DNA from: Candidatus Delongbacteria bacterium
GTDB taxonomy: Bacteria > UBA4055
Assembly (NCBI GenBank): GCA_003477045.1
Contig: DMTS01000222.1
Coordinates: 1 to 8,447, forward strand
Direction of reading: 5' to 3'
Length of the DNA stretch: 8,447 bases
Shown: in pieces, positions 1 to 5,932 of the stretch
How the letters are laid out: each line of letters begins with the position of its first letter
Numbering within the stretch: position 1 is the first letter of the stretch
Translations under genes and position numbers: made by a program
The notes under the pieces: generated by a model
Databases searched by the model: none
What the model saw: the letters and a program-made list of their open reading frames with translations, nothing else
Told to the model about the DNA's origin: nothing

Positions 1-533
1 ATAACTTTAATACTTATCAGGTCAGAAAACTGCTGACTGACGGAAGTATAGTAAAAGTTAAACCCGGACTGTACAGGCTTGCCGAACTTGCTGACCCGAA
101 GAATATCAGCATATCATTTGTCGATGTGGCAAAAGCAGTACCTGATTCGGTTATCTGCCTGCTTTCCGCGCTGAGTTATTATGATCTTACGACATTCAAT
201 AATCCCGTCATTGATATTGCTGTTCTCAGGAGCAAGAAAGTGCCGGTTGAGATCAATCAGCCTGTAAAAGTATATTATTTCACCGAGAAAAATTTCAATC
301 TGGGAGTAGTAACTGTTCAGACAAAATACGGTGATGTTCGGATATATGACAGAGAAAAGACAATTTGCGATATATTCAGATACAGAGACAAGATCGGAGA
401 AGATGTAGCTTATGAATCGCTTAAAAATTATGTCGGCAGTAAAAATGCTGATTATTTTAAACTAAGAAATTATGCAAAAATATGTAGAGTATCAAAGATC
501 ATAGATCCGTCGCTCAAAACTCTGCTGGGATAA
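1..533 (+). CDS. AbiEi-family antitoxin of a type IV toxin-antitoxin system (5' end missing)
   Basis: The open frame is already running at the window start (first whole codon at base 3) and gives 176 residues without a start, so the true N-terminus lies outside. The visible start matches the wing of the N-terminal winged-helix domain (YQVRKLLTDGSIVKVKPGLYRL region, bases about 15-83). It is followed by the AbiEi core with ALSYYDLT and the REKTICDIFRYRDKIG motif near the C-terminus. In the known family this protein neutralises the AbiEii nucleotidyltransferase without direct complex formation and represses its own promoter through the winged helix. That promoter would lie upstream of the window. 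The GTG at 126 is internal, because homologous sequence continues upstream of it in frame. The gene ends 2 bases before the toxin start, so the two are almost certainly co-transcribed. About 20-25 residues are probably missing, judged from the usual length of about 200. Family assignment is by motif memory, not by a search. Confidence 0.87.
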   Translation, partial: NFNTYQVRKLLTDGSIVKVKPGLYRLAELADPKNISISFVDVAKAVPDSVICLLSALSYYDLTTFNNPVIDIAVLRSKKVPVEINQPVKVYYFTEKNFNLGVVTVQTKYGDVRIYDREKTICDIFRYRDKIGEDVAYESLKNYVGSKNADYFKLRNYAKICRVSKIIDPSLKTLLG

Positions 534-535
534 AA

Positions 536-1375
536 ATGAAGAATATAGCTGATTCTGTAAAAACCCGTTTGAAAAATATTGCTGATGCAAAAAAAATGAA
601 CTTCGATTTCATTTGTTTAAAATATTTTCAGGAAAGGTTATTGTATAGGCTCTCTGTTTCTAAGTATAAAACTAATATTGTACTCAAAGGCGGGTTAATG
701 CTTAATTTCCTCAAAGCTTCAGAATACAGACCGACTAAAGATATAGATTTTCTCGGAATTAAAGTAAATAATGATCCCGAACAGCTGAAAGATATATTTA
801 AAGAGATATGTCTGGTCGAGTGTGAAGACGGAGTTTCATTCGATCACGATTCTATTGAAACATCTGTAATTAAGGAAGGCATGGAGTATGAAGGCACCAG
901 GCTTAAACTTATTGCTCATTTAGGATCTGTAAGAACAATAATGACGCTTGATATCGGTTTCGGTGATGTAGTGACTGACGGTGCAAAAATATGTGAGTAT
1001 CAGAGCCTTCTGAATATGGAAAATCCTTCAATTTATGTTTATCCGTTTGAAACAGTGATTGCCGAGAAATTTGAGTCAATAGTAAAATTGAATTACCAGA
1101 CCAGCAGAATGAAAGATTTTTATGATATATATTTCATATCACAAAACTATAATTTTGATCTTGAGAAACTCAGAGAATCGATTAAAGCTACTTTTGAAAA
1201 AAGATCTACAAAGATATCCGCTACGGAGATAGTTTTCTCAAACGAATTCAAGACAGAACCCAAATTTGAAGTTCAATGGAAATCTTTCATTAGAAGAAGT
1301 AATCTAAATTTAGAACTCTCGTTTCAAGAGATAGTGGAATACATCGAAACATTCATCAAACCTGTTATAGATTAA
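536..1375 (+). CDS. AbiEii/AbiGii-family nucleotidyltransferase toxin
   Basis: This 279-residue protein has the features of the AbiEii/AbiGii toxin family (DNA polymerase-beta-like nucleotidyltransferase fold). KGG is at residues 51-53, followed by the metal-binding D-I-D at 69-71 in the context RPTKDIDFLG. A further acidic strand LDIGFGD is at 138-144. The conserved C-terminal block ETVIAEKFESIV is at 172-183, with SRMKDFYDIY at 190-199. Known members transfer nucleotides, with tRNA acceptor ends as target in studied cases, and arrest growth, giving phage abortive infection or plasmid stabilisation. The target here is not known. All expected catalytic residues are present, so the toxin looks intact. 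The start at 536 sits 2 bases after the antitoxin stop. A weak GGGA (527-530) overlaps the antitoxin end, pointing to translational coupling. Confidence 0.95.
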   Translation: MKNIADSVKTRLKNIADAKKMNFDFICLKYFQERLLYRLSVSKYKTNIVLKGGLMLNFLKASEYRPTKDIDFLGIKVNNDPEQLKDIFKEICLVECEDGVSFDHDSIETSVIKEGMEYEGTRLKLIAHLGSVRTIMTLDIGFGDVVTDGAKICEYQSLLNMENPSIYVYPFETVIAEKFESIVKLNYQTSRMKDFYDIYFISQNYNFDLEKLRESIKATFEKRSTKISATEIVFSNEFKTEPKFEVQWKSFIRRSNLNLELSFQEIVEYIETFIKPVID

Positions 1376-1415
1376 AGCAAAACAACTTTAGTATTGTGAA
1401 GCAGCAGGTCTAAAA

Positions 1416-1476
1416 ATTATTATAAGTTGCAAAAAGTCTCATATTTGGGAATTATTCGCTACAAAAAGTATCATTT
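1416..1476 (+). repeat. Two tandem copies of a short intergenic repeat
   Basis: Two related sequences lie head to tail in the spacer between the AbiEii toxin and the convergent DUF2442 gene. Copy one (about 1416-1446) contains GTTGCAAAAAGTCTCATATTT split over 1426-1446. Copy two (1450-1476) reads TTATTCGCTACAAAAAG then TATCATTT, and its end overlaps the DUF2442 stop codon at 1471-1473. Related copies follow other genes in this window (5277-5303, about 5894-5920, 6506-6535, 7629-7655). The pattern is seen directly; its role is unknown. Confidence 0.55.
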
Positions 1477-1758
1477 AGAATTGTATTCAGCTTTATCCTC
1501 GGCTACTTGAGATTCTACTGTTTTACCGTTTATCCACAATTCTGATTCAGAAAGATCAATTTCATCGCTCCAGATAATACCGTAACCTCCGGTATCAACC
1601 TTTACTTTTCTGAATAAATTCTCATTTTCCAGAGCTTTGAAAACATCTTTTTCAAGCAGTGGTTTGCAATCGTAAATTTTTAGTTCGCCAGTTATAAATT
1701 CAACTTTAAGCTGATAATTCTTTAATGCCACAATATTTTTAATTCTATGAAAATTCAT
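1471..1758 (-). CDS. DUF2442 domain-containing small protein
   Basis: The 95-residue product matches DUF2442 over nearly its whole length. An N-terminal beta-rich part (KNYQLKVEFITGELKIYD, residues 13-30) is followed by KPLLEK (32-37) and the signature GGYGIIWSDEIDLSESELW (57-75). Members are small and of unproven function. They are often encoded next to DUF4160 proteins, and that pair has been proposed to act as a toxin-antitoxin module. No DUF4160 frame is visible on either side here, so this copy looks solitary. It is the only complete minus-strand gene, convergent with the AbiE operon and divergent from the ATPase gene. No Shine-Dalgarno is seen before the ATG at 1758, but the start fits the usual family N-terminus. 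A sigma70-like promoter is placed at 1838-1865. Confidence 0.92.
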   Translation of the reverse strand: MNFHRIKNIVALKNYQLKVEFITGELKIYDCKPLLEKDVFKALENENLFRKVKVDTGGYGIIWSDEIDLSESELWINGKTVESQVAEDKAEYNSK

Positions 1759-1831
1759 TATATATTAAAGTACATTTTTATTACTATGCCATAAAATCTT
1801 GATATTACAGGCATTCTGACTCCGTTTTATT

Positions 1832-1848
1832 ATTCGTAATATACGAAT
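1832..1848. promoter_or_regulatory. Palindrome overlapping the DUF2442 -10 box (operator candidate)
   Basis: ATTCGTAATATACGAAT has perfect 7-base arms around a 3-base centre. It covers the -10 hexamer proposed for the DUF2442 promoter, where a repressor site would be expected. A six-T run follows on the plus strand, so it could also be a weak hairpin terminator. However, no plus-strand gene ends near it, which makes an operator more likely. No regulator can be named. Confidence 0.4.
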
Positions 1849-1865
1849 TTTTTCGATTAAATCAA
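1838..1865 (-). promoter_or_regulatory. Sigma70-like promoter for the DUF2442 gene
   Basis: Reading the minus strand, TTGATT (1865-1860) is followed after 16 bases by TATATT (1843-1838). This gives a leader of about 70-75 bases to the ATG at 1758. The hexamers are close to the sigma70 consensus. AT-rich sequence makes chance matches likely, so support is moderate. Confidence 0.4.
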
Positions 1866-1877
1866 ATCCGCAATAAT

Positions 1878-1893
1878 AAAGTTCGGGAACTTT
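1878..1893. promoter_or_regulatory. Second perfect palindrome in the divergent spacer
   Basis: AAAGTTCGGGAACTTT has perfect 7-base arms around GG. With such a short centre it suits a dimeric protein's binding site better than an RNA hairpin, and no T-run follows. It lies just upstream of the proposed DUF2442 -35 box and about 110 bases before the ATPase start, so it could affect either gene. Confidence 0.4.
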
Positions 1894-1935
1894 CTGCAAA
1901 TTCTGCTAAATCTACATTTTAAATTAATTAAAAAC

Positions 1936-1963
1936 TTGCAATTATTTAAAGTATATATTAAAT
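1936..1963 (+). promoter_or_regulatory. Weak promoter candidate for the AAA_14 ATPase gene
   Basis: TTGCAA (1936-1941) and TTAAAT (1958-1963) are separated by 16 bases, with the ATPase start about 40 bases downstream. The same stretch can also be read as a Bacteroidota-type site (TTG, 20 bases, TAAATTTC). The match is weak in very AT-rich sequence. Confidence 0.25.
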
Positions 1964-2003
1964 TTCCTTTGTTTTGTCGAGAATTTAAAATAGGAATTGA
2001 AAT

Positions 2004-3218
2004 ATGAAAACTATAATAAGGGAAACATATTTAAAAAAGATCAGGCCTTTTATGGGAAAACCGGTCATAAAGATCCTGAGCGGTATGAGAAGGGTGGGAA
2101 AAAGTGAACTGCTGAAGCAGATCGAAGCTGAGATAAAACATAACGAACCGAAAAAGAAAGTCATATCAATAAACAAAGAGCTTCGTCAGTTCGATTTTAT
2201 AACTGACTATAAAGTTTTGAATAGCCATATTGACGAATCAGGAGGAAAATCCGGTTCGGTTATCCTTATTGATGAAGTACAGGAAATAAAGGAATGGGAA
2301 CGGTCGGTGAACTCTTTTCTGGCTGAAGGCATGGATGTTTATATCACAGGATCGAACTCGCATCTTCTCTCATCTGATCTTGCCACTTTGATCTCAGGCA
2401 GATATGTCGAGTTCAAAATATATACTTTCAGCTTCAATGAATTTACCGAGCTCGGAGGTTTTGAAAGTAAGCCGAAGGAGGAAGTATTCAGAAAATATAT
2501 CAGATTCGGAGGGCTGCCGGGACTTTTTCATCTTGATTTTCAAGCTTCCGCAACATTTCAGTTCCTTGATGCTATCTACCAGACGATACTTCTCAAAGAT
2601 ATAGTTAAGAAATTCAATGTAAGGAATGTGAGCCTGCTGGAGGACGTAGTGAGCTTTGTTTTCGATAACATAGGTAATCAGTTTAACGCAAGCAACGTCG
2701 TAAAATATATGAAGAACCAGCACATAAAAACCAGCGTTCCGACTATTCTGAGCCTTATACACAACCTGAACGATGTAATGATCACACATAAGATCAGGCA
2801 ATACGACTTAAAAGGAAAAGAATACCTTGACACGAACGCAAAATATTACGCCGGCGACCTGGGTTTAAGACACGCGGTACTAGGATTCAGAGATGAAGAT
2901 ATCGGCGGAATACTGGAGAACATAGTCTGCCTTGAGCTTTACAGAAGGGATTATAAAGTATCATTCGGCAGAATAGGAGACAAGGAAATTGATTTTATAG
3001 CGGAAAAGGAAGAAGAAAAAATCTATATTCAAGTATCATATCTTATGCAAAATCCGGAAACAGCAGAAAGAGAGTTTTCAGCCCTTGAGTCTGTCAGGGA
3101 CAACCATCCGAAGTATGTTATTTCAATGGATCCGGTCGTTTTCAAAAGAAAGTCAGGCGTAAAACATATAAATCTGTTTGATTTTCTTTGTAATGAGGGA
3201 AATAATTCGAGTTTATAG
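2004..3218 (+). CDS. AAA_14 / DUF4143 family ATPase
   Basis: This 404-residue protein has the standard two-part layout of the family. The N-terminal AAA+ ATPase domain carries Walker A GMRRVGKS (residues 27-34), Walker B SVILIDEVQ (85-93) and the TGSNSHLLS motif (115-123). The family-typical LISGRYVEFKIYTFSFNEF stretch follows, from about 129. A winged-helix-like middle (about 205-265) leads to a C-terminal PD-(D/E)xK-like domain with KEIDFIAE (327-334) and YIQVSYL (341-347). In that last strand the nuclease-type E-x-K is replaced by Q-V-S. I recall this as usual in one branch of the family; it suggests lost or altered nuclease activity. These ATPases are common in accessory regions of bacteria and archaea, and their role is not established. 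An AGGA at 1992-1995 lies 8 bases before the ATG. Length is normal and no damage is seen. Confidence 0.95.
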   Translation: MKTIIRETYLKKIRPFMGKPVIKILSGMRRVGKSELLKQIEAEIKHNEPKKKVISINKELRQFDFITDYKVLNSHIDESGGKSGSVILIDEVQEIKEWERSVNSFLAEGMDVYITGSNSHLLSSDLATLISGRYVEFKIYTFSFNEFTELGGFESKPKEEVFRKYIRFGGLPGLFHLDFQASATFQFLDAIYQTILLKDIVKKFNVRNVSLLEDVVSFVFDNIGNQFNASNVVKYMKNQHIKTSVPTILSLIHNLNDVMITHKIRQYDLKGKEYLDTNAKYYAGDLGLRHAVLGFRDEDIGGILENIVCLELYRRDYKVSFGRIGDKEIDFIAEKEEEKIYIQVSYLMQNPETAEREFSALESVRDNHPKYVISMDPVVFKRKSGVKHINLFDFLCNEGNNSSL

Positions 3219-3294
3219 CTAAAGTAGTTGAAGTATCCTTGTAAAATAACCAAAATATCGCCAAAACAACCTTTCCTTTTGTCCATTATTCAAT

Positions 3295-3324
3295 CAATTG
3301 ATATTTAACAATTTATATCAGTTG
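3295..3324. promoter_or_regulatory. Ten-base inverted repeat abutting the -35 box
   Basis: CAATTGATAT (3295-3304) pairs with ATATCAGTTG (3315-3324) across a 10-base centre, with nine Watson-Crick pairs and one G-T pair. The right arm overlaps the -35 hexamer of the following promoter candidate. That position suits an operator. No T-run follows, so a terminator is less likely. Confidence 0.4.
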
Positions 3325-3350
3325 CTTTTCAAAATTTATTTAGATAAATT
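3322..3350 (+). promoter_or_regulatory. Sigma70-like promoter for the secreted FG-GAP protein gene
   Basis: TTGCTT (3322-3327) and TAAATT (3345-3350) are spaced by the ideal 17 bases, with the start codon 38 bases further on. The -10 is the right half of a 7-base inverted repeat (AATTTAT 3333-3339, ATAAATT 3344-3350). The same hexamer pattern with 17-base spacing recurs upstream of the next surface gene at 5286-5314. Confidence 0.5.
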
Positions 3351-3388
3351 ATTATCACAGATAATTTTCTTCAATCAAGGAGGAGTTT

Positions 3389-5269
3389 ATGAGATCATCG
3401 GTCATTTTAGCGGTAATCCTGAACTGCGTTCTGTTATTTTCCGGTAATATTATCTACAATCCGGGTTGCGAATCCGCGCTGGTTTCAGACAACATTCCTT
3501 TATGGACAGAGGAACTGGGAACGGCATGGTCGCAGAGAACGACAAATCCCGTTGCCTACGAAGGCGAAGCATATTTTTTTGCGGGTACCGACGCACTCGA
3601 TAAACTTACCCAGACGATCGATGTAAGAGAATATGCGACTGAAATTGATGCCGGAATACAGGAATTTTTATTCACAGGAAGGGTCAGATCGTATGACCAG
3701 GCTCCGGTTGACCAGACACAGATCGAAGTAGAATACTGGGACAATGCGCAGACTACAAAGCTTGACTTTTTCGATTCAGGTCTAAAAAATAACACTGCCG
3801 GATGGGATCTTGTTTCCGATCAGCGTTATGCCCCTGCAGGGACAAGATACATAAAGATACGGCTGACCAGCGTCAGGAATTCGGGAACGAATAACGACGG
3901 TTATTTCGATGATCTGAAACTTGAGGCTATCCCGAGGCCGGAGATCGTGCCGATGGAACTCCCGTTATCTTTCAGACTTGTTTCTTCGACCTTTAATTCA
4001 ATAGATGTGGGAGATGAAGCTGTACCGGCTTTCACTGATGTTGACGGCGACGGACGGCTCGATCTTATGATAGGAAGAAGCGACGGATACATAAGATATC
4101 TCACTCAGCATGCAGTTAATTCTACCGTATTTGACTGGATCGGTTATTATACTGGATATATTATCGGAACGAATGCTTCACCGGCATTTACCGACCTTGA
4201 CGGTGACGGGCTGAATGACATACTTGTCGGAAAAAGCAGCGGGTGGGTAGCTTATTTAGAACAGTCTGAAGTAAATTCCACAGAATGTACTTTTATAACT
4301 TCGTCTTTTAATTCCATAGATGTGGAAAATGAATCTGCTCCGGCATTTACAGACTTTGACGGCGACGGTCTGATCGATATGCTTATATGCGGTGGTACGG
4401 ATTATGTTCAGCACTATGAACAGAGTTCTCACAATTCGACTTCCATGATCTTAAGGTCATCCTCCTTTAATTCCATATACATTCCCTCAAATTGTACGCC
4501 AACATTTACCGATCTGGAAGGCGACGGATTGATCGATCTATTGATCGGTGATTTTGACGGAAACATCAGGCATTACGAGCAGAGTGCTATTAATTCAACG
4601 GGTTTTTCTGCGATAACTCATAATTTTAATTCGATCGATGTCGGTGACAGGGCAGCGCCGGCATTTGCAGACTTTGACGGAGACGGACTTTTGGATATGC
4701 TTGTCGGAGCTTATGACGGTACAATTGAACATTATGAGCAGAAAGGCACCGCACTTTATGATTTCGGGAGTGTTAAAACAGGTGAATCTTCTCAGTTGAG
4801 TTATTTTTTAAGAGCAAATGACCTGAAAGCTGATCTGAGTATAAACTGCCCTGAAGGGTATAAAGCATCCATTACTTCAGGTTCCGGTTTTGTGAAGAAC
4901 TTAAGCGTTTCTCCCGTCAACGGCAGAATATCGCGAACTATATATGTAAATTTTGAACCGGCTACCCTCGGAGTTATTTCGGGAAATATAGTTCATACTT
5001 CGCAGGAAGCCATATTAAAAAATGTTGCGGTTTCGGGAATAGGATTACCGCTTGAAATACCTCTTAACATCACAACCGAGGTTGTCGGCACAGACCTGAT
5101 CATAAGCTGGGATGCGGTAACGGGTGCAACTTCATACAAGATATATTCTTCAACCGATCCTTACGGTACTTTTACCGAAAATGCTATTACTGTCACTAAT
5201 TCATGGACTACGGAATATATAGAGCCGAAAAGATTCTATTATGTCGTTACAGTTAACGGTGGTAAATAA
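3389..5269 (+). CDS. Secreted multidomain protein with five FG-GAP/VCBS repeats, Ig-like and Fn3 domains
   Basis: The 626-residue product begins with a signal peptide (hydrophobic residues about 4-18). Residues about 20-181 resemble a carbohydrate-binding-type jelly roll (opening NPGCES, closing YFDDLKLEAI). Five repeats of 52-53 residues follow (about 202-451). Each has an integrin-like calcium loop, DxDGDGxxD, at 217-225, 269-277, 322-330, 375-383 and 428-436; loop four has Glu for the third-position Asp. Residues about 454-552 form an Ig-like domain of the ASH/HYDIN type. Residues 557-626 form an Fn3 domain with TSYKIYSSTDPYG, and the protein ends there. No C-terminal type IX sorting domain is present, so its export or anchoring route is unclear. 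AAGGAGG (3377-3383) sits 5 bases before the ATG. It is probably an extracellular or surface protein binding carbohydrate or other ligands. No enzyme domain is seen, and its ligand and exact role are unknown. Confidence 0.93.
   Translation: MRSSVILAVILNCVLLFSGNIIYNPGCESALVSDNIPLWTEELGTAWSQRTTNPVAYEGEAYFFAGTDALDKLTQTIDVREYATEIDAGIQEFLFTGRVRSYDQAPVDQTQIEVEYWDNAQTTKLDFFDSGLKNNTAGWDLVSDQRYAPAGTRYIKIRLTSVRNSGTNNDGYFDDLKLEAIPRPEIVPMELPLSFRLVSSTFNSIDVGDEAVPAFTDVDGDGRLDLMIGRSDGYIRYLTQHAVNSTVFDWIGYYTGYIIGTNASPAFTDLDGDGLNDILVGKSSGWVAYLEQSEVNSTECTFITSSFNSIDVENESAPAFTDFDGDGLIDMLICGGTDYVQHYEQSSHNSTSMILRSSSFNSIYIPSNCTPTFTDLEGDGLIDLLIGDFDGNIRHYEQSAINSTGFSAITHNFNSIDVGDRAAPAFADFDGDGLLDMLVGAYDGTIEHYEQKGTALYDFGSVKTGESSQLSYFLRANDLKADLSINCPEGYKASITSGSGFVKNLSVSPVNGRISRTIYVNFEPATLGVISGNIVHTSQEAILKNVAVSGIGLPLEIPLNITTEVVGTDLIISWDAVTGATSYKIYSSTDPYGTFTENAITVTNSWTTEYIEPKRFYYVVTVNGGK
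3992..4741 (+). repeat. Five tandem FG-GAP coding repeats (156-159 bases each)
   Basis: Within the secreted protein gene, five consecutive units start at about 3992, 4148, 4307, 4466 and 4625. At protein level each unit has FNSI(D/Y)(V/I) or a variant, then PAFTD, the calcium loop, then YxEQ; the first four end in NST. Units 1, 3 and 5 are the most alike (FNSIDVGD/EN); unit 2 is the most diverged at its start (YTGYIIG). The constant spacing indicates growth by internal duplication. DNA identity between units is moderate, so the duplication is not very recent. Confidence 0.85.
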
Positions 5270-5276
5270 TTCCCGG

Positions 5277-5303
5277 ATTTATCCTTTGCTAAAAGTATCA
5301 TTT
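5277..5303 (+). repeat. Copy of the dispersed intergenic repeat
   Basis: Starting 8 bases after the stop of the FG-GAP gene, ATTTATCCTTTGC is followed by TAAAAGTATCATTT, matching the consensus with a few changes. It overlaps the -35 box and spacer of a promoter candidate for the next gene. Confidence 0.5.
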
Positions 5304-5314
5304 CTGCATAAATT
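5286..5314 (+). promoter_or_regulatory. Sigma70-like promoter for the tandem beta-barrel gene pair
   Basis: TTGCTA (5286-5291) and TAAATT (5309-5314) have a 17-base spacer, almost the same hexamers as the 3322-3350 promoter. The -35 element lies inside a copy of the dispersed repeat. The predicted transcript would start near 5321, about 30 bases before the proposed ATT start. Confidence 0.5.
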
Positions 5315-5350
5315 TAATGAGCATAATTAGTAAATGAACCGAGGTTAATA

Positions 5351-5932
5351 ATTAAGTATTTCCTGCTATTACTGATCTTCACCGCATCATACCTGAACGC
5401 GATCAATTTTATGGATGAACAAAGTCAGGACGGATTTATATGGATCGGCGGCGGTGTGGGTACGATGGACACTGCTGACGGCGGCCTGTTAGACATGAAT
5501 GCTTCAATAAATTACTCAAAGTACGACCATATCTTTAAGCTTAGAGGTATCCATGCTGAAGAGATGGTTCTTTTCGGACCATTACCGAATGATGAAGTTT
5601 GGGAGTTGGGACTTCTTTATGGCAGAACACAAACTTATGGCTCATTAAGCGTATCCTTGCTCGCAGGTATAAGCTATACCGGCGGAATTTATAAAGGTGA
5701 CCGGCTCGACATTGATTATTATGAAAAAATAGCTTTCGAGACTGTCGGAATTCCTCTGGAAGCTCAGATCGATGTCAATTTGTTAACATATATTGGATTA
5801 AGTATAATGTTCTATGCCGATATTAATTTAGATAAAAGTTATGGCGGAGTGAATTTCGCTATTCTTCTCGGAAAACTGCCGGGATTGACTGGAACTACTC
5901 ATTTTAAAAAGTATCATAATAACTTAAGGTAA
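5351..5932 (+). CDS. Exported beta-barrel-like protein, copy 1, with a probable ATT start codon
   Basis: The frame is open from a TAA at 5324-5326 to the stop at 5930-5932, but it has no ATG, GTG or TTG before the ATG at 5411. Starting there would drop the export signal. From ATT at 5351 the frame encodes a clear signal peptide (IKYFLLLLIFTASYLNA, then INF). This aligns residue for residue, without gaps, with MKYRVIYLILICSALSA-INF of the downstream paralogue. GAGG at 5341-5344 is 6 bases upstream. The mature part shares with copy 2 SINYSK, KLR.I, LGLLYG, an S.S...GI.YTGG.YKG-type block, GIPLEAQIDVN and a LGKLP end. Alternating glycine/aromatic beta strands suggest an outer-membrane beta-barrel; I do not recognise the family. 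The last 15 residues after KLP have no counterpart in copy 2 and are translated from the intergenic repeat, as if the ancestral stop was lost. Alternatives are an ATG-to-ATT mutation that weakens or silences the gene, or a sequencing error. Confidence 0.7.
   Translation: MKYFLLLLIFTASYLNAINFMDEQSQDGFIWIGGGVGTMDTADGGLLDMNASINYSKYDHIFKLRGIHAEEMVLFGPLPNDEVWELGLLYGRTQTYGSLSVSLLAGISYTGGIYKGDRLDIDYYEKIAFETVGIPLEAQIDVNLLTYIGLSIMFYADINLDKSYGGVNFAILLGKLPGLTGTTHFKKYHNNLR
5894..5920 (+). repeat. Diverged copy of the dispersed repeat inside the 3' end of barrel copy 1
   Basis: ACTACTCATTTT followed by AAAAAGTATCATAAT matches the right half of the repeat family well and the left half poorly. It is translated as the last residues of barrel copy 1 (THFKKYHNN). 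In barrel copy 2 the equivalent position is non-coding and carries another copy (6506-6535). Confidence 0.45.

Larger units (their letters stand above)
1759..2003. other. Divergent intergenic region
   Basis: This 245-base AT-rich spacer lies between the minus-strand DUF2442 gene and the plus-strand ATPase gene. It holds no gene. It contains two short palindromes (1832-1848 and 1878-1893), a minus-strand promoter candidate overlapping the first, and a weak plus-strand promoter candidate near 1936-1963. A near-perfect tandem direct repeat (TTCTGCAAA at 1892-1900, TTCTGCTAAA at 1901-1910) follows the second palindrome. No DUF4160 or antitoxin-like small frame was found here. Confidence 0.7.
3219..3388. 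other. Intergenic region before the secreted repeat protein
   Basis: This 170-base spacer has no gene. Its first part (about 3226-3257) faintly resembles the dispersed intergenic repeat (GTTGAAGTATCCTT then AAAATAACC). Its second part carries an inverted repeat, a promoter candidate and a strong ribosome-binding site for the next gene. No T-tailed terminator hairpin is evident after the ATPase stop. Confidence 0.6.

Noticed and set aside
126..533. GTG at 126 as the start of the first gene
   Set aside because: The frame is open to base 3, and the upstream residues match the winged-helix part of AbiEi antitoxins, so the GTG is internal to a gene cut by the window edge.
1416..1476. Tandem repeat pair as a CRISPR array
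   Set aside because: Only two imperfect copies with a very short gap, no uniform spacers, and no cas genes. Single copies occur elsewhere beside stop codons.
2394..2801. Minus-strand open frame inside the ATPase gene, and similar opposite-strand frames within 3029-3286, 3556-3795 and 3901-4104
   Set aside because: Translations resemble no protein family and lie opposite or mostly opposite clear coding genes; they are shadows of those frames.
3992..4741. Tandem repeat read as dockerin or EF-hand modules
   Set aside because: The calcium loops resemble EF-hand loops, but the 52-53 residue spacing and the surrounding beta-strand pattern fit FG-GAP/VCBS blades. Dockerins have paired loops about 30 residues apart with helices.
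5411..5932. ATG at 5411 as start of barrel copy 1
   Set aside because: It removes a signal peptide that the paralogue keeps, and no Shine-Dalgarno precedes it.
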